From Glandiceps talaboti (lineage: Eukaryota; Hemichordata; Enteropneusta; Spengelidae): 20,000 nucleotides of DNA. The stretch is from positions 6,836,216 to 6,856,215 of the forward strand of contig NC_135557.1 of NCBI RefSeq assembly GCF_964340395.1. Reading direction: 5' to 3'. How positions within the stretch are numbered: the stretch's first letter is position 1; the number at the start of each line of letters is the position of its first letter. A program made the translations under genes and the position numbers. The notes under the pieces are model-generated. The model was not told the origin of the DNA. It was given only the letters and a program-made list of their open reading frames with translations, and ran no database searches. This document shows, in pieces, positions 10,659-20,000 of the stretch.

Positions 10659-11664
10659 CACTGCGTCACTCAATATATACACAGAGTTTTCAGCAAGCAG
10701 CAAGAAAGTTCAGTGTTAAAGCTGAATATGTTGTCATTCACGGCCAGTAACCACATAACATTAACATACATATATCAAACCGTATCGATAACACATGGAT
10801 GACTATGTACTATGTACTGAACATGTGGTTCTTTCTCACAATGATAATGTAAGATTACAGATTACAACGCTTATCATTTCGGCAGTAATCGTACCATGGC
10901 TGTAAATATTTAAAATACCACTCCATTTCTCCGACAGACACAGAACATCTTCAGCCAACCTTATAATTGCCTTTGTCTTAGCTGTATTTATGCTCAATGA
11001 GCCCAGAGAGGTAATTGCCTCCAGTCCTCAAAATCTCGAACTAACAGAAGTTTGAGTAAAATTTAATAGTCAAATCACTGACTTTACAAGTGTATTAAAT
11101 GTCAAACACATTTCATGGGGTAGCACGAATTTTAGCTTCCACACAAATTAACAATGTGTTCTTGATTATATTATTACTAGAATAATTACTGTTATTCAGA
11201 AAACTTATCAAGCTGAATGAAATGTAACTTGCTATACTCTGGGCTTAGAATTGGCTTTATCAAAATTATTAAATGAGAAAAACGTTTGTAATACAGTTGT
11301 GTATGAAGGTCTATTTAAAAGAACACAAAATGAAGATGATAAAATATACATTTATTAAGTGATTCACAAAGTATTATTCCATGTACAAGCCAAGTTGTAC
11401 TCCTCGAACTGAAAATATATGTATAACGTCGTTAATTCTGCTGATGTTTCATAAATTATTCTTCTGTTCGTATAATGACATTATTTCCAGGTATTTTTCA
11501 TCATTCTCGTCTTCGAATCCAAGTGGCAAGGCCACTTAGGCCACTCATATTTTGGCTTAAGAAGAAAAAACTATTGGGTAATATTATCTAATTAAATCTA
11601 TAATCAAAAAGAAAGATCGGTAACAAACCGTGTTTAATATATATCACAAAAAATACATGATTTA
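9828..11664. repeat. Segmental duplication, left copy (contains gene A exon 1)
   Basis: This stretch matches 18893-20000 in direct orientation. Shared landmarks include CATTCGAACAT, TACCGTGGATGGA, GAAGAAACGTGGAAA, CTCAACTTGAAGTTCCCATA (10213 here, 19232 in the other), ATTGCCTTTGTCTTAGCTG, AGAAGTTTGAGTAAAA and the last 200 bp, which are about 94% identical by eye. About 700 bp here (roughly 10268-10963), including gene A exon 1 and its immediate upstream DNA, have no counterpart in the other copy. The stretch covers part of gene A intron 1 and the 5' flank. Confidence 0.88.
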
Positions 11665-11881
11665 AAACGAGGAGGAAAATCAGATACGTCAATCGTGATA
11701 ACGACGATGACAGATAAGTACCATTCGACAGCAGCAGCACTGCGATATTATGACATGGGACCCCACTGTGCAACCATACTAAATATAGAACCTTACTATA
11801 CATTACTTTTCCCGGGTACATTAGGTCACTCTTATTTTCCTTGGTTGAACGAAAACTATTGGGGAATAACATCTAATTAAA
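11545..11881. repeat. Pair of diverged direct repeats (about 55 bp, 275 bp apart)
   Basis: TTAGGCCACTCATATTTTGG followed by an AA-rich stretch and ACTATTGGGTAATATTATCT AATTAAA at about 11545-11597 recurs as TTAGGTCACTCTTATTTTCC ... ACTATTGGGGAATAACATCT AATTAAA at 11820-11881. A third copy is at about 19870-19926 in the right-hand duplication. Order and spacing of the landmarks are kept, so this is a real old local duplication. Confidence 0.65.
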
Positions 11882-11929
11882 CATTTTTTTTTCATTTCAA
11901 AGGTTCAAGCCATTGTATATAGTCATTAA

Positions 11930-11969
11930 ATCTCCATAATTGTAGCCATGAATTGAAAATTATGGAGAT
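11930..11969. repeat. Perfect 12-bp inverted repeat
   Basis: ATCTCCATAATT at 11930-11941 faces AATTATGGAGAT at 11958-11969 with a 16-base loop. A partial third arm (TTATGGAGAAAAA) follows near 11988. No flanking duplication is visible. It could be a fold-back or miniature element remnant. Confidence 0.5.
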
Positions 11970-12612
11970 ATGTTATATTGAGAAATGTTATGGAGAAAAA
12001 TCATAAAGTGAATTATCTAATTTCTTTCATATTCAGTGTCAGGTATCGCTCTAGAATTAAACAATGTGCAACTGGTGTCTTCTTAAGACAAAATGTCTTC
12101 GTCAGTTTCTTTATCTTTCATCAGTAGTTTGTTCGTGACATTTTTGCAAGACTATCTGTACCACGAACATCAACCTCTAGGCAAATTTAAAGTGCACTGT
12201 AAGATAGTCACAAACTAACTGGTTTTGTTGCATGTAGCAGGGTACCCAAATGGGTGAAATTGGTTTCTTTGTTATGTGGATGTAATCATGAATTTGAATG
12301 TGTTGCCACGTGAGGAAAACTCGCCATAAGAGATTTCATCCTACTTTTGCATCAAAGTCCTCTGCCAAACTGTATCAGCATATTGAAATAGTTTTAGTTT
12401 ATGTCTATATAAGTTACATTACTTATAGTTCGATTTATGGTATAGTAAGACATATTTATACATGCTATATCACTGTACTAACATGTATAAAACGCAACTG
12501 TAGAAACGTATACGTAGTAATAATGAACGTTACATTTAACTAATAGTACACGTAATGCTTTCTATATTCATTATATAATTATGTACACAAGTTCATTAAA
12601 AACTATTACTTA

Positions 12613-12629
12613 ACACACACACACACAAA

Positions 12630-12727
<98 letters not shown>

Positions 12728-12739
12728 CCCCCCCCCCCC
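12613..12739. repeat. (AC)n, (CT)n and poly-C tract downstream of the P450 stop
   Basis: (AC)n at about 12613-12627, (CT)n at 12632-12724 and an unbroken run of 15 C at 12725-12739. In P450 sense the transcript would carry G15 then (GA)n, beginning about 50 bases past the stop codon: an all-purine tract of over 100 bases in the presumed 3' UTR. Confidence 0.96.
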
Positions 12740-12790
12740 GCTATATCGCATGGAATATCAGGTGGTGTATCGCTTAAAGATGTATAATCA

Positions 12791-15489
12791 TTAACGTTTA
12801 CGAATAATGATGTTAAATGGTTGAGGCAGGTGAGCTATTCCAAGAGTGCCTTCTGTAGATGGATGGTCACCTTCTGGTATCATAAACTTGAACCTTTGAA
12901 GTAGCATTGTCAGGAATAAAAATATCTCCATCTTAGCAAGTTCAAGACCAAGACACTCTCGAGTACCTGTAGAAATCATAAATCGCAGAAAATTAAAAGA
13001 CTTCAAACTGAATAAATGTGAGATTACATAGAAAACATGACTGGAATATGATTCATGTTATAGTAAATCAGACCACACTCAACCCAAGTTGTATGATTGT
13101 ATGTCACCTACAATTATAACAGTACAGTTTGCAGGTAACTTAGGTCACAGGAAACCCTGAAATGACTCTCCAGAATCCATAGTTTATGAAAATGTCTATA
13201 TTTCCTTGAGTGGCCTGATTACTTGTTTAACAAGCAAATGGGGCTACGGAGGTACCCACTCTCATTGCAAAGTTAGGGTAGTTCAAACTAGTGTAATAAT
13301 TATATAATCTTTGGTAACAATAAATGCAAGTATTCTAACATACCCAAAGAAAATGGCATTATCTGTTGCCTTTTCATTACACTTCCATTGTCATCAATAA
13401 ACCGACCAGGGTTAAATTCTTCAGGATTCTCCCATTCAATGTTATCCATATGGACGGCCCAAATATTTGTCAAAACCATTGTATCCTTTGGGATTGAATA
13501 GCCATGTAGAGAAGCTGCTTCTGACGTCATATGAGGAACACCAAGTGGTGCTACTGTCTTTATGCGCTGGATTTCAAGTGCAGTAGCCTCGTTGAATGGA
13601 AGTTTAGATTTATCGGCGAAAGTTGGGGCATTATCAAAACCAATCACGTCATTAATCTCCTGCACACACTTTTCCTGGATATCTGGATGTAAACTAAGGA
13701 AAAGTACAGCCCACAGTAACGTATTGGATGTTGTATCAGTTCCGGCGAAGAAGAAGGTAAGGCAATTTATTGTAAGATGGTCAGGATCTTCAAGAAAGGA
13801 AAGTGATGAGGGTTGAGGACTTGATGTTTCTTGGTATTCCTTGATATTAAGAAGGTAAGAATCTATGAAACAGTCACCCTCATTTTTATTGTTTAATTCT
13901 AACTTGTGCTTTTCAATTTTATTGTTTATGAAGTCACGAATTTTATCAAAATTATGGGTGAGCCTATAATTTATTGGCAAAGGCAAATACCACAGCATTG
14001 GTATGAATGTTAAGACATTTGATGCATTCAGATTTATAGATACGTTGTTGATAAACGCCAGCAGTTGTTTGAATTCCTTGTCATCGTAGTCAAACCTGTG
14101 ACCAAACAACATCGCACACATGATATTAGAAACAGCATTCATGACGAGATGACGAATATCAATCGGTTTGTTGACATGTTTATCGAGTTGTTCCATCAGA
14201 AAGCCACATTCGTCGTGAATACGTTGCTCTGTTAGATTCCTTGCCATTCCGTAAGCATGCAGACTTCTGAGTGAATATTTACGCATTTCTTGCCAAACTG
14301 GAGATGGCGCATCAAGTATTCCTTCAGGTAGAGAAGAAAATACATAATTTTCATCTGCTTATCTGGACACACAAACAGTTACAGTAATTAACATGGTTAC
14401 TACGGTTGGAATGGAAGTTTATTTCACATGTACAACGTGTATTGGGATAATCTAATGCTATCCAACCAAAGCAAACATCAATGACGTATATACTGAAGAT
14501 CATCACTTTATAAGTTAGCAAATGTAACTATGAAGCTATTATCGATACGGTTACTCCGTACCAATTGAATGAATCGTAAGAACCGACGGGCTTTTTGTAC
14601 ACATAAAAATAAGTTTTTTTAATTATATATAGACGTTTTGTAATTTTGGTAATTAGGTCATTGATTAACTGTAGAATGTGAATGTTAGTTTTGGTATGAA
14701 AAGGGTATTGTTGTAAAATATGAGTATGACCATATATATTTTGAAATTTTCATAATACGGATCGATGTAGTGAATATTTTCCTTTTCACATGCCTTTCAC
14801 GGCTGTCAATCGAAATATCAAAATGATATATATGACGGTATCTACAAATCTCGCCATTCCAGCTCGAGTATATATATTTTACATCTACCTCTTGCTAGTT
14901 TAGTTAGCAGATGACATTGGCCCCGTTTGTAAAATATTTTTTCTTAAATAGTAATACCCTAGTGAGGTCGTACATCATAATATTTCGCAATACATACATT
15001 ATATTAACCAAAAATACCTTGTCATATGTTACCTCAATGGCTGTGTGCCTACACGATATCAACATGATATGTATACAACTATGAGTGGAAATATAATGAA
15101 GATTACACTGGTAAATTGACTTTGCATTTATTCACATTACCTTTTCCTTTTGTCAATTGTGCCATGCTTGTGTTTCTTGGCCTCGAGGAGAACTTAGCAC
15201 TCTGTTTAACCAGGGAGTCCTTCACAGCTTCACGACTGTTTAACACCACGACTAATTCTGTTCCTAGTCGAACGCTCAGTACGTCTCCATACACTTGACC
15301 CCATTTCTGGAAAGTCTTGAACGGTTTACTACCAAGAGCAAACAAACAGCCTATGATAGGAAGTCCAGTCGGTCCAGGAGGTAGATTGCGTGGACGACGT
15401 AGAATCCACACTATCGTGAAAAAGGTTATCCAAAACACAATAAACAACTGTGTTGTGCTTAACGTAATGTAAGACTCAATAGACGCCAT
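12791..15489 (-). CDS. Cytochrome P450 monooxygenase, clan 2 (CYP2-like), 500 aa
   Basis: Exons 15489-15141, 14321-13344 and 12966-12791 (TAA) join in frame to 1503 bp. The haem-thiolate enzyme would oxidise a small lipophilic substrate at the ER membrane with P450 reductase. Seen: membrane anchor at residues 8-30, proline hinge PPGP at 37-40, C-helix WxxxR (W126, R130), I-helix AGTDTT at 309-314, ExxR at 366-369 (EIQR), FNPGRF at 419-424 and haem motif FSLGTRECLG at 440-449 with ligand Cys447. Length is typical. The intron positions after KG(K)G and within FSLG, both phase 1, are usual for clan 2; the 978-bp middle exon is unbroken. FNPGRF has Gly where most have Glu (PERF). An in-frame ATG at 15540 would add 17 polar residues before the anchor, so 15489 is preferred. 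The exon 2 acceptor (CTGAAG) is slightly weak. Substrate and subfamily cannot be told. Confidence 0.93.
13153..13265. repeat. Possible dispersed repeat shared with 2213-2305
   Basis: TGAAATGACTCTCCAGAATC CATAGTTTATG here resembles TGAAATTACTCTCCAGAACC CCACAATTTACG at about 2214. Both run on through TATTTCC(C)T-, TGTTTAAC/TGTAAAG- and TACCCACT/ATCACCCAT-like segments. The copy here lies in the second P450 intron; the other lies in the spacer downstream of gene A. Similarity is moderate and the ends are not defined. Confidence 0.35.
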
Positions 15490-16439
15490 GTTTTCTGCCT
15501 TCTGACTTCGTTCACTTGTGTTACCAGCCAACACGCCCACGACCGAATAGAGAGAGGTTATCTAAATGTCACATACATGACATAGCAGATAGTACAAACA
15601 GGTTACATTCCCACCAACGAAAACGTCTGTTTTGGCACGTTTTGTTCATTTTCTTTTCTTAAACAAGATATCAGATCTAAACTGTATATGTTATCAAACT
15701 ATATTTCAATCTAGAATTTAGAACATTTGAATCATTATATACTTAATACCCGAATATGAATTAGTCATTCCTATATATAAGATTTTCGGTAAGGAGGCAA
15801 TAATTTAAAAAGTATATGCTTCATGTTTTAAATTGTGTCGGTACACACACATTGGTGATGAGGTGCACATGTCCTACCTCCGTCAGATATATAATCCTAA
15901 ATGTGCATTGTTCATCTTATAAATATGCAAGACTCGAGTTTCAAAATTATAATATGGTACATACGTACACTGATATGATAAAGCACGAGAATCCCTTGAA
16001 GATAATATCCTAATTATGATATCAACTAATTTTGATAAGTTGACTAATAATAATGTACGTATGCTTAAAGGGAAAAATAAAAATACTGAACTACGTAATC
16101 ATTACATTAATTACTTAATAATTAATAAATTCAAAACCATATATTCAGATATTTCATGAAAATATTAAAAGTACAATTATCACGGAGTAAATAATTGCAA
16201 AAAGACACAGAGTGAATGGTTTCCATTATCCCATTATTTCTATTTTGTTAGCTGACTTATTTTTAAAAACTTTTTACATATCCAACTAGTTTCTCTATTG
16301 AACTACCGATCGAACTTGGAGGCAGACATCAAAAAAGTACAATTTCACAATCATAGTCTTCCAGGACTTTTCATCATATTTTCCACTTGTGATTTGGTGT
16401 GTTCGGCAGTGGAAGTATTTTATATTGCACAGTCAGATG
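15490..16439. other. Intergenic AT-rich region upstream of the P450
   Basis: About 950 bp between the P450 start and the retrotransposon. It is AT-rich, with short TTAATTACTTAATAATTAAT-type runs near 16105-16125. I see no conserved coding frame, RNA gene, or clear TATA box at a suitable distance. The P450 promoter should be here. Confidence 0.6.
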
Positions 16440-16443
16440 TGCA

Positions 16444-18348
16444 ATGTCGCCAAGGAACAATGTTTTACAAGAATACTATAAAACGTACAGAAACATTTTA
16501 ACACGTGTCATGAGAGCTGCTAAGAGACGTCATTTCTATAATAAATTCACTTCTGTAGCGGGTAATTCTTCCAAAACCTGGAAAGTTATTAATGACATTT
16601 TAAATAGAAATGTGAACAAGAATTCTACACCAAATAAGTTGCATTTGCCAGACAGGAATGAGATCGAAACAGACCCTACAAAAATAGCTAACACTTTTTG
16701 TGATTTTTTTACAAATATTGGTCCTAACTTAGCATCTAACATATCGTCCGATATCGATTTTGAACAGTTCGTAACAGGAAATTACAACAACTCTTTCTTT
16801 TTTAGACCAGTTGTTGCTGAAGATATTGCAGAAGAATTACTGTCCCTTGACACAAACAAAGCGTCTGGTTACGATCTCATCCATCCCTTGTTGGCCAAGC
16901 ATGCAGCTAATCACATTTCTAGTCCCCTTTCGCATATTATTAATATGTCACTTACCAAAGGAATGTTTCCCGAGGCACTTAAGTTTGCAAAAGTTACACC
17001 ATTGTATAAGAAGGGGTCCCCTCTTAACGTTGGGAATTACAGACCTATTTCAGTACTACCCGTTTTCAGCAAAATTTTCGAAATTATCGTTAATAAGCAA
17101 ATTGTTTCCTATTTAGACAAATTCAACATCCTATCAGATATTCAGTATGGTTTTCGCAAACGCTACAGCACTAAATTGGCCCTTGTCGACATTGTCGCAG
17201 AATTAACTAATACGATGGACAATGGAAATACAACCTTTGGAATATTTATCGATTTCAAGAAAGCTTTTGACACCATAAATCACGAAATTTTATTACGTAA
17301 GTTACATATCTATGGGATTAGGGGTGAATCGCTAAACTGGTTTCGTAGCTACCTTTATAAACGTCATCAATCCGTAATTGTTGGCGGGAAATCTTCAAGT
17401 CCACAGCAAATCCAGTGTGGCGTGCCTCAGGGATCAATTCTCGGCCCGACCCTTTTTCTCATTTATATCAATGATATTTGCAACTCCACCAACTATTTCA
17501 ATTTCAGACTTTTCGCCGATGATACAAATTTATTTCGACCATTGTATTCCCCAAAACTTAACCTCAACACTATCAATGAAGAGTTCCAACATGTGATTAG
17601 ATGGTGCATGGCTAACAAACTTACTATTAATGAAGGGAAAACCAATTTCATGTTGATTAAAACGCCACAGAGAAATATAACTTTGGAAGGTAATCTTTAT
17701 GTTGGCAGTACGACGATAGAGCAAGTTTCATCTGCAAGTTACCTCGGTGTTTCTATTGATCCTTCTCTTTCTTGGAAATCTCACATAGAAAATATCATCA
17801 AAGTTGTTAACAAAAAAGTAGGAATTATTTCACGTTTACGTCACTTTGTTCCCAGATCGACCCTTATCATGATATATAATTCATTTATTTTACCACACTT
17901 TACATATTGTTTAGAGATTTGGGGCAATACTTACCAAACTCTTCTCGACCCAATATTCCGACTACAAAAGAAATTTGTCCGCTTGATAACATTCACTGAT
18001 TTCAACGCACACTCTGAACCCCTTTTTAACCAACTTAATGTTCTAAATATATTTCAACTTAGTAAATTTTCCTCCTGTATTTTTGTGTATGATCTTAGAA
18101 ATAATCGTTATCCCCACAACATAGAAAAGTATTTTGACCGTCCCATTCATACATATCAAAATCGTTCAGCCTCCAGTGGTAACTTTCGTCCACCATCGAT
18201 AAAATTGACCATCACCCAACACAATTTCAAATATGCAGCGACAAAGCACTGGAACTCTTTACCAAGTCACCTAAAAATTAACATGTCCAGGCAACAGTTC
18301 AAAAATGAACTAAGAAATTATATTTTAAATTCTACACACCAACCTTAA
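16444..18348 (+). CDS. LINE reverse transcriptase (ORF2 C-terminal part, 634 aa)
   Basis: An uninterrupted frame encodes the RNA-dependent DNA polymerase that copies the element into chromosomal nicks. The first in-frame ATG is at 16444; the frame opens just after a TGA at 16390. In order: linker KTYRNILTRVMRAAKRR near the start, KASGYDLI, finger motif NYRPISVLP, GFRKRYST, motif A FIDFKKAFD with Asp270, motif B GVPQGSILGP at 326-335, motif C FADD with Asp359 and Asp360, motif D region GKTNFMLI, motif E SYLGVSID, and a C-terminal AATKHWNSLP segment usual in CR1/Jockey-group elements. All three catalytic aspartates are present. The endonuclease is missing, so this copy could not retrotranspose alone. 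The AUG used here may be accidental, as translation in a full-length element would start far upstream. Confidence 0.92.
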   Translation: MSPRNNVLQEYYKTYRNILTRVMRAAKRRHFYNKFTSVAGNSSKTWKVINDILNRNVNKNSTPNKLHLPDRNEIETDPTKIANTFCDFFTNIGPNLASNISSDIDFEQFVTGNYNNSFFFRPVVAEDIAEELLSLDTNKASGYDLIHPLLAKHAANHISSPLSHIINMSLTKGMFPEALKFAKVTPLYKKGSPLNVGNYRPISVLPVFSKIFEIIVNKQIVSYLDKFNILSDIQYGFRKRYSTKLALVDIVAELTNTMDNGNTTFGIFIDFKKAFDTINHEILLRKLHIYGIRGESLNWFRSYLYKRHQSVIVGGKSSSPQQIQCGVPQGSILGPTLFLIYINDICNSTNYFNFRLFADDTNLFRPLYSPKLNLNTINEEFQHVIRWCMANKLTINEGKTNFMLIKTPQRNITLEGNLYVGSTTIEQVSSASYLGVSIDPSLSWKSHIENIIKVVNKKVGIISRLRHFVPRSTLIMIYNSFILPHFTYCLEIWGNTYQTLLDPIFRLQKKFVRLITFTDFNAHSEPLFNQLNVLNIFQLSKFSSCIFVYDLRNNRYPHNIEKYFDRPIHTYQNRSASSGNFRPPSIKLTITQHNFKYAATKHWNSLPSHLKINMSRQQFKNELRNYILNSTHQP

Positions 18349-18410
18349 TTTATACTCTTTGGCGTTTTTACAACATTTCTGGTTTTTGCTTTATTTCTTC
18401 TCGTGTGTGT

Positions 18411-18480
18411 GTATGCGTATGTATGTATGTATGTATGTATGTATGTATGTATGTATGTGCGTGCGTGTGTGTGTATGAGT
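18411..18480. repeat. (ATGT)n microsatellite inside the LINE 3' UTR
   Basis: GTGT/GTAT repeats at about 18403-18480 with a clean (ATGT)n core at 18418-18458, about 65 bp after the reverse transcriptase stop. Being inside the element, it could travel with new insertions and seed ATGT tracts elsewhere. Confidence 0.9.
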
Positions 18481-18569
18481 GTGCGTGAATTCGTGCTGTG
18501 TTTATTTTTGACTTAATTTTCTTCATTGCGTCCATTTATGAATTTGAATTAATCTAAAATTGAATGTAC

Positions 18570-18614
18570 GGGCCATGGACACGACTAGTTCTGCTGAACT
18601 ATTTTCATGGTCCC
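18570..18614 (+). promoter_or_regulatory. LINE 3' UTR stem-loop, candidate reverse transcriptase recognition structure
   Basis: Two nested stems are visible. The outer one is GGGCCATG at 18570-18577 with CATGGTCC at 18606-18613 (eight pairs, one G-U). The inner one is TAGTTC at 18586-18591 with GAACTA at 18596-18601 and a TGCT loop. LINE reverse transcriptases of the stringent type recognise a 3' hairpin in their own RNA; a role here is inferred from position and fold. Confidence 0.55.
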
Positions 18615-18727
18615 CATTAGATAACACTTTGTCCCTTTGTCCAATTTGTTTGAAAGTGTAATGTATTATTTATTTATTTATTGTTTGTTTGTTTTTTGTT
18701 ATCTGATGAAATAAATTTCAATTCAAT

Positions 18728-18892
18728 GTAGTCCATACTCTCCGTCATCGAACCTCAGCGCATACGATTAAAGCATTCCCATTACAACCTTTTTCTTACA
18801 AGGTCCCAATTATACAAGTTGTTTTACTTTGGCACAATCAGGGTTCTGATTCTGCCAAAGGGCTTTAGCCATATCAACAACAATAGGCAAAA
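18728..18892. other. Spacer between LINE end and duplicated segment
   Basis: About 165 bp of sequence with no recognisable coding, repeat or RNA features. It starts right after the TTCAATTCAAT end of the LINE. Confidence 0.6.
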
Positions 18893-20000
18893 TAGACATT
18901 CATAGACATGCATTCGAACATGGCGACACCATCATTTTCTTTGAATATGGTATCACTTCTTTGATGAAAATAAAATGCTCCATCTACAGCTAATTGTTGT
19001 ATACATTCAGTTGATGGAAGTCGCCCCAAACATTATTCACTGTTGTGTATTGTTATGTATCAAGTACCGTGGATGGAGGGGTGGTAAGTAACAAAAGCTG
19101 TGAAGAAACGTGGAAACATGGAATAATTGCATATGAAGGGAATTCGGTACCTTTGTCCTCATGCGTTAGATATTAATCACAGTATGAACAGTGTCACTGA
19201 CGACTAAATATTATGACAATATTACTCGCAGCCTCAACTTGAAGTTCCCATATGCTAAATATCTGTAATCCATGTATGTGTTCTAGAATGCATTAACAAT
19301 TGCCTTTGTCTTAGCTGCTATAATTTATTTATTCTAAATGAACAAAGAAAAGTTATTGCCTCCAGCCCTCAAACGCACAAACTCGCAGAAGTTTGAGTAA
19401 AAAATAATAGCCAAAAACCAGACTTTGCAATTTTATTCAATTAAAAATCAGCATTGGGTAACACGAATTCTAAGTAAAACGTCACACAAATTCACAACTT
19501 GTTCTCTCGATTATTCTATTGTTATTATAATTATTCTTTTCAGAAAATTTGTCATGTTGAATGTAATGCCACTTGCTACACTCTTCACATAACGTATCAA
19601 AGAAAATAAAGCTTGTAACACAGTAAATAAACAAATACTTGAGTATGAAGCATAAGGGCTCTTTAAAATACACAAAATTAAAATGAAATATATTGATCAA
19701 TTAATAATTACAGGGCCTAAGTGACTCTAGATGAATAATCCTGTACACAGGTCAAGTTGTATTTCAATTAAGGGAAAATACATAAATTAGTCTTCTGTTC
19801 GTATAATTACATTATTTACAAGTATTTTTCATCATTCTCGTCTTCGACTCGAAGTGGCAAGGCCACTTAGGTCACTCATATTTTGGCTTAAGAAGAAAAA
19901 CTATTGGGCAATATTATCCAATTAAATCTATAATCAGAAAGAAAGATCGGTAATAAATCGTGTTTAATATATATCACAAAAAATACATGATTTAATAAAA
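18893..20000. repeat. Segmental duplication, right copy (lacks the exon 1 segment)
   Basis: Direct-orientation copy of the gene A intron 1 and 5' flank (left copy 9828-11664). Matching runs to the very end of the window (AAAATACATGATTTAA), so it may continue beyond. Near 19285-19295 the sequence jumps from the part matching about 10267 to the part matching about 10964, so the segment holding exon 1 in the left copy is missing. No coding sequence remains. This is either a partial copy of the locus or the trace of a third, lost PHB depolymerase-like gene. Confidence 0.88.

Larger units (their letters stand above)
10659..12790. other. Intergenic region between gene A 5' end and P450 3' end
   Basis: No gene is recognised in about 2.1 kb. 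The left half belongs to the segmental duplication. A block near 11545-11597 recurs in diverged form at 11820-11881, a 12-bp inverted repeat lies at 11930-11969, and a CT/poly-C tract is at the right end. The region presumably holds the gene A promoter and the P450 3' UTR, but I see no convincing TATA, initiator or AATAAA for either. Confidence 0.7.
16440..18727 (+). mobile_element. 5'-truncated non-LTR retrotransposon (LINE, CR1/Jockey group)
   Basis: The element contains an intact reverse transcriptase frame, a 3' UTR of about 380 bp with a microsatellite and a stem-loop, an AATAAA at 18710-18715 and a terminal TTCAATTCAAT repeat. There is no poly-A tail and no LTR. The apurinic endonuclease domain that precedes the reverse transcriptase in full-length relatives is absent, and protein similarity begins near 16450, so the left end is a typical 5' truncation. 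I found no target-site duplication by eye. The undamaged frame suggests a fairly recent insertion. It lies between the P450 gene and the right copy of the segmental duplication. Confidence 0.88.

Noticed and set aside
10666-10681. TATATATTG on the gene strand just upstream of the gene A start as a TATA box
   Set aside because: It ends only about 15-20 bases before the ATG, leaving no room for a normal start site and leader.
12060-12220. Possible inverted-repeat element (AAGAC/GTCTT and GACTATCT/AGATAGTC pairs)
   Set aside because: The arms are short and poorly matched overall, and no target duplication or defined ends are visible.
12298-12543. 81-codon plus-strand frame
   Set aside because: Low-complexity Tyr/Ile-rich composition, no domain, no homologous exon structure; probably chance in the P450 3' flank.
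15487-15540. Upstream in-frame ATG of the P450 at 15540
   Set aside because: It would put 17 polar, charged residues before the membrane anchor and give 517 residues; the ATG at 15489 gives a typical N-terminus and 500 residues.
16393-16443. Extension of the LINE frame upstream of 16444
   Set aside because: The frame is open but has only a GTG and no reverse-transcriptase-like sequence; it is probably flanking DNA at the truncation point.

Overview
The window looks like nuclear DNA of an invertebrate animal, probably marine. The genes are split by GT-AG introns, the non-coding DNA is AT-rich and full of tetranucleotide microsatellites, non-LTR retrotransposon sequence is present, and the coding genes are a clan-2-type cytochrome P450 and secreted polyhydroxybutyrate (PHB) depolymerase-like hydrolases. 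I cannot name the phylum from the sequence alone.

Layout. All three host genes are on the minus strand. (1) 39-1602: the first three exons of a PHB depolymerase-like gene (gene B); the rest lies beyond the left edge. (2) 2585-10658: a complete 11-exon paralogue (gene A). Its exons join in frame to 329 codons plus a stop and encode a signal peptide and a Ser-Asp-His triad. (3) 12791-15489: a three-exon cytochrome P450 of 500 residues with all the usual motifs. (4) 16440-18727, plus strand: a 5'-truncated non-LTR retrotransposon with an intact reverse transcriptase reading frame. (5) About 9828-11664 and 18893-20000: two direct copies of one segment. The right-hand copy lacks roughly 700 bp, including the part that carries gene A exon 1 in the left copy.

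Repeats take up much of the introns: a 37-bp minisatellite of about 33 units in gene A, a decayed RTE-type LINE end with an (AACT)n tail, and blocks of (TGTC)n, (ATGT)n, (ACAG)n, (GAT)n, (AT)n and (CT)n.

Working together. Genes A and B are tandem duplicates: introns 1 and 2 have the same phases, and exons 2 and 3 have the same lengths (123 and 198 bp). Gene A looks catalytically competent. In gene B the residue aligned with the nucleophilic serine is glycine, so one member of the pair may be a secreted pseudoenzyme. The P450 is a neighbour with no visible functional link. The exon models were built by hand from splice signals, reading phase and family resemblance; no search or alignment program was run.
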